Below, one piece after another: positions 1 to 8,065 of a DNA stretch of 9,516 bases (positions are counted from its first letter, which is position 1; every line of letters begins with the position of its first letter). This DNA comes from JBAXBF01 sp034429745 (GTDB taxonomy: Bacteria > Chloroflexota > Anaerolineae > Anaerolineales > DRKV01): NCBI GenBank assembly GCA_034429745.1, contig DAOUFY010000161.1, forward strand, positions 1 to 9,516, read 5' to 3'. Under the pieces are notes generated by a model that saw nothing but the letters and a program-made list of their open reading frames with translations, was not told the origin of the DNA and searched no databases. Position numbers and translations under genes: made by a program.

Positions 1-13
1 CATCGAAAGATTT

Positions 14-19
14 TATAAT
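14..19 (+). promoter_or_regulatory. Candidate -10 box (TATAAT) ahead of the chemoreceptor gene
   Basis: A perfect TATAAT lies 59 bases before the chemoreceptor start codon and would give a leader of about 50 bases. The matching -35 element would fall upstream of base 1, so it cannot be checked here. I see no sigma-28-type motility promoter (TAAA and GCCGATAT boxes) in the visible leader. The region is very AT-rich, so a chance match is quite possible. Confidence 0.3.
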
Positions 20-63
20 ATATGCATATTTTCCTAACAAATGAGACTGTAATATTCAAAAAA

Positions 64-70
64 GGGAGGG
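64..70 (+). promoter_or_regulatory. Shine-Dalgarno sequence of the chemoreceptor gene
   Basis: GGGAGGG sits seven bases before the ATG at 78. This near-ideal match to the 16S rRNA 3' end fixes the start of the chemoreceptor and suggests efficient translation. Confidence 0.8.
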
Positions 71-77
71 AAAGACG

Positions 78-2924
78 ATGAAAATAAAATTGAATCCTGG
101 CGACTGGAATATTCAATCAAAAGTACTAGCAATTGTAATCCTAATCATTATTCTTGCGCTTAGCGGTGCAATGGTGCAAAACTACCTGACACTGTTGGCG
201 ACAGCTGTTCGCAATAATGGCGAGACATTAAGTCAATCAAGCAACTTTATCTTTAAAAGTATAGAAGGTTTGGTTAAACAACATGTCAATAGTCTTTTAG
301 CTTTATCCCTGACGCCAGACATTATCCAAGTGGTAGAGAGCAGCAACCAATCCTTGGCAGAAAAAAGCCAGACAGATTTACAGCAATGGATAACCCAACA
401 GGATAAAGCTTGGCAAGATAAGGATGCAGCTATAGAACCTTTTGTGAATGAAATGCTGCAAAATCCAACTAGTCAACACTTAAAGAAATTTGTGCAGACT
501 TTTCCTGAATTTAGTGAGATACTCATTACTAATGAAGCTGGGGTAAACGTGGCATTAACAAATCGCACCAGTGATTTCTTGCAGGCAGATGAGGATTGGT
601 GGAAAAAGACGTTTAACAATGGCAAAGGCAGCATATATGTTGGTAAAGTAGATTACGATCAATCCCCCAAGGTTTATGGAATGAATATTGGAATACCTAT
701 TAAAGATGCTGCTGGAAATAAAGTCATTGGTGTTTTGAGAGGTACATTAAAGTTAGGTAATATTTCAAGTGAACTGAGCTCTTTTTTGACTGAAGAATCC
801 GGAATCATGCTGCTTGATTCTCAATATACGGTATTATTCGCTCGAGATGAAACCCAGATAATGCAGACAGCTCCCGAAAATTTAGTATCTATGATTGAAA
901 AAGGTCTCGCTTGGCAGAGCGATTTTATGCCCCCTGAAGGATTTTTAAGTGTTGTTGGTTTTTCCCAAAAAGGAGAGCAATCTGATGTTCTTAATTGGAT
1001 TGTTGTTAGATATACCTCTTTGCAGCATATAAAAGAGCCGGTTATTCAGGGTATTTTAAAAGGTATATTAGTAGCTCTGGCAATTGCGCTGGTTTTAAGT
1101 GTTATTGGATGGGTTATTCTACGAAATATCCTTGACCCGATTGGGTTGGCGATTATTACAGGTGAAAAATTGGCAATGGGGGATGTTGCGCTTTCAGAAC
1201 TAGATCGCAAAAGGATTACAAGGGCATTAAAGCGCAAAGATGAATTAGGCAAGATTACACGTGTCTTTTCCTCTCTGATTGATTATTTAAGAAACATGGC
1301 AGCGGTGGCGGAACACATTGCCGAGGGGGATTTGAGCATGTCAGTTGAATCTAAAGGGGAAAAGGACTTTTTAGGAAATGCGTTTGTAAAAATGACTAGA
1401 TACTTAAATGATATGGCTGATAAAGCAGAGCGACTTTCACAAGGCGATATTCAATTTGAGATGACGACCAAGTCTAATAAGGATGTATTGGGAAAATCGT
1501 TTGTACGAATGATAGACTATCAGCTTGAAATGTTAAGTGCAGCCCGTCTTTTAGCACAGGGAGAATTATCTATTGAGCTTCAACCTCATTCGGAGAAGGA
1601 CGCCCAAGGAAACGCATATGTGCAAATGATCAGGACGCTGCGCGATATGGTCTCTAAGGTAAAGGAGAGTGCAGACAAGCTGTATCAGGCTTCACAAGCT
1701 ATGTTACAGTCAGCAGAACAATCCAATCAAGCTTCAACTCAAATTGCAGAAGCAGTAATGCAAGCGTCAAATGGTTTTAATCAAGAATCGGAAAGTATTC
1801 AACGTACCGTGCTTTCGCTTGGAGAGTTAGGAAATGCAATTGATGGAGTTGCCAAAGGGGCTCAAGAACAAGCTTTATCAATAAACCAAGTAGCACAGAT
1901 TATTGGGGAACTTTCTGAGGCTGTTCAAAATATTAACCAGGGAGCCCTCAAACAAGTTGAGCAGATGCAGCATGCGGCTGAAGCAAAAGAGAAAATGGCA
2001 GAAGTCATTACTGATGTGGTGAGAGCAGCTGAACAAGTGGCGGAGGAGAGCCTGAGTTCTACAAAAAGGGCTGAGGAAGGGACAACGATTGCTGATACTA
2101 CTATCCAAAGCATGGAAAGAGTACAAAAGAGCACATTGGAACTAGAGAAAAATATTCATGAACTAGGCAGCCGTTCTGCTCAGATTGGTTCAATTATTCA
2201 AACCATTGAAGATATTGCCTCTCAAACGAATTTACTAGCTTTGAATGCAGCTATTGAAGCTGCCAGAGCTGGGGAACATGGACGCGGTTTTGCGGTTGTG
2301 GCTGATGAGGTGAGAAAATTAGCAGAGCGTTCAGCGGATGCAACGAAGGAAATTGGCGAAATTATTCATGCAGTGCAACTTGGTGTAAAACAAGCCGTCG
2401 AAAGGATGCAGCAAACAGGAACGGATGTTTCAGAAGCTGTTCATATGACAGGTCAAGAAAGTCAAGCTTTTGAAGCCATTGCTGCAGCGACACATTCTTC
2501 TTATGAGAGGGTTGGCGCTATTCGCAAAGCTATATTAACCATGCAGAAAGCTGAGGAAGCTCTGGAAGAAGCGGTACAAGAAGCGTCTGCCATTGCAGAG
2601 AGAAATCGGTCAATGGCGGAAAAGATGGCGGAGTTAAACGCAAGGGTTATGGGAAGTGTTGATGCTGTTTCGGCTATTGTTGAGGAAAACACAGCGGCAA
2701 CTGAAGAAATGTCTGCTAGTGCAAATGAAGTAACCCGAATAATGGATTCAATTGCCAATGTTTCTGAACAGAACAATCAATCTATGGAGAAATTATCTGC
2801 TCTAGCCATGCAAGTAAAGATGCAATCAGAAAGTATTTCACAAGCATCTCAAAATTTAGCTGGCATGTCTCATATTTTGCAGGAGGCAGTAATGCAATTT
2901 CATCTTGAGGAAACAGAATCATAA
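78..2924 (+). CDS. Methyl-accepting chemotaxis protein with dCache-like sensor and poly-HAMP
   Basis: Transmembrane chemoreceptor of 948 residues that would signal to CheA/CheW. A short basic N-terminus precedes TM1 (about 15-38). An extracytoplasmic sensor follows (about 40-320), with a double-Cache look: WW at 174-175, YVGKVDYD at 187-194, then a PI-x-D strand and IGVLRG at 217-222. TM2 is about 323-348. A first HAMP (about 350-407) and three more HAMP-like units (about 403-525) lead into a long coiled-coil signalling domain (about 530-935). The conserved hairpin tip is at 713-745, including SQTNLLALNAAIEAARAG, and C-terminal methylation-helix glutamates are at 869-870 and 876-877. There is no CheR-tethering pentapeptide such as NWETF; the protein ends in LEETES. 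I do not see an Arg just before the WW, as expected in amino-acid-binding dCache sensors, so the ligand is unknown. The start is fixed by the Shine-Dalgarno at 64-70. Confidence 0.96.
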   Translation: MKIKLNPGDWNIQSKVLAIVILIIILALSGAMVQNYLTLLATAVRNNGETLSQSSNFIFKSIEGLVKQHVNSLLALSLTPDIIQVVESSNQSLAEKSQTDLQQWITQQDKAWQDKDAAIEPFVNEMLQNPTSQHLKKFVQTFPEFSEILITNEAGVNVALTNRTSDFLQADEDWWKKTFNNGKGSIYVGKVDYDQSPKVYGMNIGIPIKDAAGNKVIGVLRGTLKLGNISSELSSFLTEESGIMLLDSQYTVLFARDETQIMQTAPENLVSMIEKGLAWQSDFMPPEGFLSVVGFSQKGEQSDVLNWIVVRYTSLQHIKEPVIQGILKGILVALAIALVLSVIGWVILRNILDPIGLAIITGEKLAMGDVALSELDRKRITRALKRKDELGKITRVFSSLIDYLRNMAAVAEHIAEGDLSMSVESKGEKDFLGNAFVKMTRYLNDMADKAERLSQGDIQFEMTTKSNKDVLGKSFVRMIDYQLEMLSAARLLAQGELSIELQPHSEKDAQGNAYVQMIRTLRDMVSKVKESADKLYQASQAMLQSAEQSNQASTQIAEAVMQASNGFNQESESIQRTVLSLGELGNAIDGVAKGAQEQALSINQVAQIIGELSEAVQNINQGALKQVEQMQHAAEAKEKMAEVITDVVRAAEQVAEESLSSTKRAEEGTTIADTTIQSMERVQKSTLELEKNIHELGSRSAQIGSIIQTIEDIASQTNLLALNAAIEAARAGEHGRGFAVVADEVRKLAERSADATKEIGEIIHAVQLGVKQAVERMQQTGTDVSEAVHMTGQESQAFEAIAAATHSSYERVGAIRKAILTMQKAEEALEEAVQEASAIAERNRSMAEKMAELNARVMGSVDAVSAIVEENTAATEEMSASANEVTRIMDSIANVSEQNNQSMEKLSALAMQVKMQSESISQASQNLAGMSHILQEAVMQFHLEETES
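1305..1652 (+). repeat. Three tandem HAMP-like protein repeats inside the chemoreceptor
   Basis: Residues 410-525 of the chemoreceptor repeat a unit of about 39 residues three times. Each unit has a helix ending in A/S-x-GD or A-x-GE (EHIAEGDLS, ERLSQGDIQ, RLLAQGELS), a polar linker with KD (EKDFLG, NKDVLG, EKDAQG), and a second helix with F/Y-V-x-M (AFVKM, SFVRM, AYVQM). The second helix of one unit runs straight into the first helix of the next, as in known poly-HAMP chains. The DNA copies have diverged, so this is an old duplication at the protein level and not a recent DNA repeat. Confidence 0.65.
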
Positions 2925-2927
2925 ATT

Positions 2928-2955
2928 ATGAGATAATAACCCTATATCATTTTTT
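2928..2955 (+). terminator. Weak terminator-like hairpin after the chemoreceptor gene
   Basis: Three bases past the chemoreceptor stop codon, ATGAGATA (2928-2935) can pair with TATATCAT (2943-2950) around a seven-base loop, with one internal G/A mismatch. A run of six T (2950-2955) follows. The form fits an intrinsic terminator, but the stem has only one G-C pair and would be unstable. At best it would partly separate the chemoreceptor transcript from the downstream genes. Confidence 0.22.
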
Positions 2956-2986
2956 GTGTGGAGGGTAGCACAACAACTAAAAGAAA

Positions 2987-2993
2987 GCGGCGG
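2987..2993 (+). promoter_or_regulatory. Probable degenerate Shine-Dalgarno for the giant membrane protein
   Basis: GCGGCGG ends seven bases before the ATG at 3001 and resembles GGAGG with one mismatch. A better match, GGAGGGT at 2960-2966, is about 34 bases too far upstream and has no ATG, GTG or TTG at a usable distance. The reading frame also opens with a GTG at 2956, but that codon is preceded only by an AT-rich T-run. I therefore prefer the ATG at 3001. Confidence 0.4.
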
Positions 2994-3000
2994 ATTCAAT

Positions 3001-6000
3001 ATGCAAGAAAATGATGCTTTATCCCAAGAACATTCGCCTTTATTCGGTGAGGAAAGTGTAAAGAGTTCTGTTAAAAAAAGAAGCCATGTTTCGACGTGGT
3101 TAACCAGCCTATTGTTACTCCTTATTTTAGCGGCAGGAGCATATTTTCGTTTTTCGGGATTAAATTGGGATGAATATTCTTATATGCATCCTGATGAGCG
3201 ATTCTTGCTTATGGTAGCTGCTTCTCTCACACCGCCCCAAAGTGTGGAGGAATATTTCGATACCGCGCATTCCTCTTTCAATCCACATAATCGAGGCTAT
3301 ACATTTTATGTGTATGGTACATTTCCATTGTTTTTAGCACGTTATGCTGCAGAATGGGTTTATGAATACAATGGGATGCAGGCAATAGCTGATGCAGGCC
3401 GCTTTCTATCGGCTTTTTTTGATTTTTTAGTCATTCTGATTGTATTTTTGATTGGGAAAAGAGCGTATGGTCTAAAAGTTGGTTTGTTAGCAGCAGCCTT
3501 TTATGCAGCTGCTGTTTTACCTATACAGCTTTCTCACTTTTTCAAGGAAGATACTTTTCTCAATTTTTTTACCGGCTTAGCTGTTTATTTAGCTTTAGTG
3601 ATTTTGCTCGAAGGTAGGCAGCATAATAAGGAAATAACTGACGGCTTAGCTTTTGAGGGGGATGACGTAGGAGTTGCACTATTGCCTTCTCCCGCTTTGT
3701 TTATTGCTTTTGGAACAACCGTTGGTTTAGCTTTAGCCAGCAAGCTCAATGCAGCGCCAGTTGCTTTTTTACTGCCAATAGCTGTTTTGCTGCGCTATAA
3801 CCATTTTCCACTAGGGTTGAAAAAAGCACCTTGGAACAAAATTATACTTTACTTGGTTTTTGCAGCTTTAGCTTGTTTGGTAACTTTTAGAATCTTTCAG
3901 CCGTATGCTTTTACGGGACCAAGTTTTTGGGGCGTTAGGCTTAACCCTGAATGGATTGCGGATATTCAAGAACAGCGAGCACAAGCCACAGGAGATGTTG
4001 ATTTCCCGCCGGCAATGCAATGGGCGCGTCGTTCTTGGTGGTTTTCTGGCGAAAATTTAATTCGATGGGGGTTGGGTGTACCACTTGGTTTAGCGTCTGC
4101 AGCCGGTTTTTTGGCACTTGGATGGCTGATTGGCATGGTGTGGCTAAAAAAGCTTTGTTTGGAGAAATTCAATGGCGAAAACTCTGAGAAGAATGGACTT
4201 TTAAAAGTTGCTCTTCACCATTGGAAACAAAGCACGTTGTTGTGGATTTGGGCAGCGTTTTATTTCTTCTGGCAATCTTTTTCTTTTAACCCCACAATGC
4301 GTTATCAGTTGCCAATTTACCCCATTGTTGTGGTTTTTGCTGCTTGGGGGATAATTGCATTATGGAATGCTGGTAAACAGGCTTTCTCTAAACCTATTCT
4401 CGGCAGATGGCTGCAGGGTATTGCCGTTGCTTGTGGTGTTATTGTTTTATCAGCTACGACTTTTTATGCCGCTGCTTTCTGGAATGTACACAACACACCT
4501 TTTACGAGAGTGGACGCAAGCCGTTGGATTTATCAAAATGTACTCGGACCAGTAACGATTCGGATTCAAACCAGAGAAGGTGTTTATCAGCAACCGTTGG
4601 CTTACCCTCCAAATACGTTGATTACGCCAGCATCACCTTGGACTATCCCATTTATTCCTCAAAAAGAGGGATTAGTAAATGAAGTTATTCTTTACCATGT
4701 GAGAGACATTGATGGCATAGAGGGGGAGAAAACTCTGCATGTGTATATTACAGATCAGCCAAATGTAGAACAAACCCCGTTTCAGGCTAGAGTTAAAGCA
4801 AGTTTTTTAGATAAACCAGATGATCATTTTGATGGTTATCGGCTTCGTTTAGATAACCCATTAATGATCAAAAAAGATCAAACCTATTTCATAGTAATAG
4901 CTGTAGAGGCAACACGTTGTGCTTTGACAATGAGCGGAGAAACTATTGCCAATGAAGGAGATTGGGATGACAGTCTTCCTTTGCGTGTAGAAAATTTCGA
5001 TGGGTTTGGGGGAATTTATCCTCCAGATGTTACTTTTCAAATGTATTGGGAGGATAATAAAGACAAACTAGCGCGCTTTTTAGATGTAATGGACAAAGCG
5101 GATTATATTGTCATTACATCCAACCGCCAATGGGGGAGCTTAACGCGTTTGCCGGAACGTTTTCCATTAGTAACGGCATACTACCGTTATTTGATGGGAT
5201 GCCCTGCGTCCATAAGCGTGGAGGATTGTTATCGCAACGCTCAAGTTGGGATGTATAAAGGGGCGTTAGGGTTTGAGCTGATTAAGGTTTTTCAATCCAA
5301 CCCGCGCTTGGCAGGTATTGAATTTAATGACCAATATGCCGAAGAAGCTTTTACAGTATATGATCACCCTAAAGTGATGATCTTTAAAAAAACATTTCCT
5401 GATAAAAGTTTTCAAAGGCAACAACTGCTTTCTGCTGTTGATTTAGATCATGTACTGCATATTACTCCCAAGCAAGCTAAACCATATCCGATGAATTTGC
5501 TGCTGCCATATGAGAGATTGATAGAGCAACGTAACGGTGGAACTTGGCGCGAATTGTTTGACATGGAAGTCTGGTTCAATAAGGTTGAAGTTGGCAGTGT
5601 AATCATATGGTATTTAGGCTGCCTTATGATAGGGTTAGTTGTGTATCCTCTTGTACATTTTGTCTTTGGAGGGCTGTCAGATAAAGGCTACCCCCTCGCT
5701 AGGGTCGTTGGCATGATCTTATGGGCATGGGTTGCATGGTTGGGTTCATCCTTTCGCATTCCCTTTAATCGTCCGTGGCTCCTAGCATCATTTGGGATAA
5801 TCGCTTTAGTCTCTCTAGGGGTGGCTTATCTTCAAAGGGATGAGTTAATTAAGGAGTGGAGAGAAAAAAGATTTTATTATTTAAAGATTGAGATGCTAGC
5901 ATTGATAGCCTTTCTTTTTGTATTGATGATTCGCTGGGGAAACCCGGATTTATGGCATCCTTGGAAAGGCGGAGAAAAACCGATGGAGTTCTCTTATTTC

Positions 6001-8064
6001 AATGCGGTCATAAAAAGCACTTCTTTCCCTCCTTATGATCCTTGGTTCGCGGGCGGATATATTAATTACTATTATTATGGTTATGTTATTGCCTCTTTAT
6101 TAGTAAAGTTGTTTGGTATTTTGCCTTCTATAGGCTATAACCTAATGTTGGCAACCTTGTTCAGCTGGATTGTCTTAGGGGCATTTTCAATAGTCTATAA
6201 CCTGCAATCCACTTATCGCTGGTTTGGTGGAATGGCAGGAGCAGTTGGTGTTGCACTGATTGGCAATTTAGGCACTTGGCGGATGATTATTCGCGGATTT
6301 CAGCAAATTGCAGCGCCAAATCAAGATATTGAAGCACTTTCCCAAGGAGCTTTCTCATTTTTAACACGCTGGTGGTACACTTTGCAAGGGCTGATCAAAG
6401 CGCTGGCGGGCACTCCTCTGCCTTACAGTCCAGCAGATTGGTATTGGATTCCCAGTCGAGTCATTGCAGCTCAAGGGGATGTTGAGCCGATTACCGAATT
6501 TCCCTTCTTTACTGTCCTGTATGCCGATTTGCATGCCCACTTGTTTGCCTTGCCAATAACAATAGTGGGGCTAAGTTGGGTTTATTCGTTTATAGTCGGA
6601 AGCTATCAACGTAAGGCTATCAATGCTAAAAGAAATCTTCTCTGGGTGGTTGCCTCTCTACTGATGGGAGCATTGATCATTGGAACACTTCGACCAACCA
6701 ATACATGGGATTTTCCAACCTACTTGCTGCTGGGCAGTGTGGGCATTGGTTATGCAGTTTGGTGCAACAGAGAAAAAGGGCAATGCATGATTAAACAACT
6801 GTTCCCTTACCTGCAAATTGGCTTATTTTTACTCCTTGCATTTATGTTATATGATCCCTTCAGCCGCTGGTTTGGGCAGGGGTATAATGCTTTAGAAGTA
6901 TGGCGCGGTCCTCGAACACCAATAGGCGATTATCTAACCCATTGGGGGGTATTCTTATTTTTCATTGTCTCTTGGATGGTCGCTGAAAGCATTGATTGGA
7001 TGGAAAAAACACCGCTTTCTCATGTGCGTAAATTGATGCCTTACCGTTCTCTTATTTTTGCAGTAATGTTGTGTTCGGCTTTTATAATGCTCATCTTAGG
7101 CATAAAGTTACCTATGACGGAAGGACTGCCGCAATTACCGTTTAATTTAGGATTTTTAATTTTTGGCGGAGTTTCTGTTGTATGGTTTGTTATACCTCTA
7201 TTCCTTTGGGCGATCGTGTTATTTTTAAGACCACAGCAGGAAATTCATAAGCGATTTGTGCTAGCGCTTTTTAGTCTTGGGTTGCTGCTAACCCTGTTTG
7301 TAGAAATGTTCACGCTGCAAGGAGATATTGGCAGAATGAACACAGTGTTTAAGTTCTATTTACAAACATGGGTGTTGTTTGGTGTGAGTGCAGCCGCTTG
7401 TTTGGGGTGGTTGCTACCTTCTCTTATGTTTGATAGCTTACCTAATAATCCGGGTACTCATAGCATCTCAACAAGCAAACTAATTTGGCAATTGTTTGCC
7501 TTGTTTCTTGTTGGAGCAGCTGCATTATATCCATTAACCGCTGCACCAGCCAAAATTTCAGATCGAATGGCAAATGATGCTCCTCATTCATTAAATGGGA
7601 TGACCTATATGGCATATTCCACATATAATGACCAAGGCATTGATATGGACTTGGGGCAAGATTATGAAGCAATATATTGGATGCTGCAGCATGTAGATGG
7701 TTCACCTGTGATTGTGGAAGGGAACACACCTGAATATCGCTGGGGTTCTAGGTTCACGATATACACAGGGCTACCAGGCGTTGTTGGCTGGAATTGGCAT
7801 CAGAGACAACAGCGCGGTTTTGTGTCCAATGAATGGGTTACAGATAGAGTTGCAGAAATTGCTTCTTTTTATCAAACAACCAATACGGAAGAAGCTGTTC
7901 AATTCCTAAAACGCTATCAAGTAAAATATATCATTTTAGGTCAGCTGGAAAGGATTTATTATCCCGGTATGGGATTAGAAAAGTTTGACTTGATGAATGG
8001 CGTTTTATGGAAAGAGGTATTTCGCGATCGAGACACAGTAGTGTATGAGGTTATGAATAATTAG
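3001..8064 (+). CDS. Giant membrane protein: GT39-like glycosyltransferase fused to DUF2298 (Chlor_Arch_YYY)
   Basis: 1687 residues from ATG 3001 (1702 if GTG 2956 is used). Residues 1-30 are polar and cytoplasmic. Residues 33-500 are a GT39/PMT-like GT-C membrane domain with about 12 hydrophobic segments: acidic first-loop motif HPDERF at 63-68, YGTFPLF at 105-111 and HFFKED at 179-184. Residues 505-862 are extracytoplasmic and partly beta-rich, with WDDSLPLR at 655-662 and Cys 734 and 743, a possible disulphide. Residues 866-1512 are a complete DUF2298 module: GLSDKGYPLAR (891-901), GGEKPME (990-996), YYYYGY (1023-1028), EFPFF (1166-1170), DLHAH (1176-1180), NTWDFP (1234-1239) and NTVFKFYLQTW (1447-1457). 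Residues 1513-1687 form a second extracytoplasmic domain with YTGLPGVVGW (1588-1597). It would probably transfer sugar from a lipid donor on the outer membrane face. The GT-C resemblance is seen; substrate and function are inferred. It is followed after one base by a DUF2298 paralogue. Confidence 0.9.
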   Translation: MQENDALSQEHSPLFGEESVKSSVKKRSHVSTWLTSLLLLLILAAGAYFRFSGLNWDEYSYMHPDERFLLMVAASLTPPQSVEEYFDTAHSSFNPHNRGYTFYVYGTFPLFLARYAAEWVYEYNGMQAIADAGRFLSAFFDFLVILIVFLIGKRAYGLKVGLLAAAFYAAAVLPIQLSHFFKEDTFLNFFTGLAVYLALVILLEGRQHNKEITDGLAFEGDDVGVALLPSPALFIAFGTTVGLALASKLNAAPVAFLLPIAVLLRYNHFPLGLKKAPWNKIILYLVFAALACLVTFRIFQPYAFTGPSFWGVRLNPEWIADIQEQRAQATGDVDFPPAMQWARRSWWFSGENLIRWGLGVPLGLASAAGFLALGWLIGMVWLKKLCLEKFNGENSEKNGLLKVALHHWKQSTLLWIWAAFYFFWQSFSFNPTMRYQLPIYPIVVVFAAWGIIALWNAGKQAFSKPILGRWLQGIAVACGVIVLSATTFYAAAFWNVHNTPFTRVDASRWIYQNVLGPVTIRIQTREGVYQQPLAYPPNTLITPASPWTIPFIPQKEGLVNEVILYHVRDIDGIEGEKTLHVYITDQPNVEQTPFQARVKASFLDKPDDHFDGYRLRLDNPLMIKKDQTYFIVIAVEATRCALTMSGETIANEGDWDDSLPLRVENFDGFGGIYPPDVTFQMYWEDNKDKLARFLDVMDKADYIVITSNRQWGSLTRLPERFPLVTAYYRYLMGCPASISVEDCYRNAQVGMYKGALGFELIKVFQSNPRLAGIEFNDQYAEEAFTVYDHPKVMIFKKTFPDKSFQRQQLLSAVDLDHVLHITPKQAKPYPMNLLLPYERLIEQRNGGTWRELFDMEVWFNKVEVGSVIIWYLGCLMIGLVVYPLVHFVFGGLSDKGYPLARVVGMILWAWVAWLGSSFRIPFNRPWLLASFGIIALVSLGVAYLQRDELIKEWREKRFYYLKIEMLALIAFLFVLMIRWGNPDLWHPWKGGEKPMEFSYFNAVIKSTSFPPYDPWFAGGYINYYYYGYVIASLLVKLFGILPSIGYNLMLATLFSWIVLGAFSIVYNLQSTYRWFGGMAGAVGVALIGNLGTWRMIIRGFQQIAAPNQDIEALSQGAFSFLTRWWYTLQGLIKALAGTPLPYSPADWYWIPSRVIAAQGDVEPITEFPFFTVLYADLHAHLFALPITIVGLSWVYSFIVGSYQRKAINAKRNLLWVVASLLMGALIIGTLRPTNTWDFPTYLLLGSVGIGYAVWCNREKGQCMIKQLFPYLQIGLFLLLAFMLYDPFSRWFGQGYNALEVWRGPRTPIGDYLTHWGVFLFFIVSWMVAESIDWMEKTPLSHVRKLMPYRSLIFAVMLCSAFIMLILGIKLPMTEGLPQLPFNLGFLIFGGVSVVWFVIPLFLWAIVLFLRPQQEIHKRFVLALFSLGLLLTLFVEMFTLQGDIGRMNTVFKFYLQTWVLFGVSAAACLGWLLPSLMFDSLPNNPGTHSISTSKLIWQLFALFLVGAAALYPLTAAPAKISDRMANDAPHSLNGMTYMAYSTYNDQGIDMDLGQDYEAIYWMLQHVDGSPVIVEGNTPEYRWGSRFTIYTGLPGVVGWNWHQRQQRGFVSNEWVTDRVAEIASFYQTTNTEEAVQFLKRYQVKYIILGQLERIYYPGMGLEKFDLMNGVLWKEVFRDRDTVVYEVMNN

Positions 8065-8065
8065 A

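Noticed and set aside
1878..2776. Several - strand open frames of 69-91 codons opposite the chemoreceptor
   Set aside because: They mirror the Ala/Glu-rich coiled-coil signalling domain and code for Ser/Ala/Ile-rich products without a convincing start site. They are shadows of the real gene.
2958..3014. A possible 18-codon upstream ORF starting at a GTG and overlapping the ATG at 3001
   Set aside because: There is no Shine-Dalgarno before the GTG (only a T-run), and the peptide has no regulatory features beyond a basic stretch.
4355..4682. Two overlapping + frames of 66 and 91 codons inside the giant gene
   Set aside because: They are out of frame with a long gene that shows continuous membrane and domain signatures, and they have no recognisable content.
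5363..5382. Inverted repeat GATCA...TGATGATC
   Set aside because: It lies in the middle of a conserved coding stretch (VYDHPKVMIFKK), is imperfect and has no T-run, so chance is the simpler reading.
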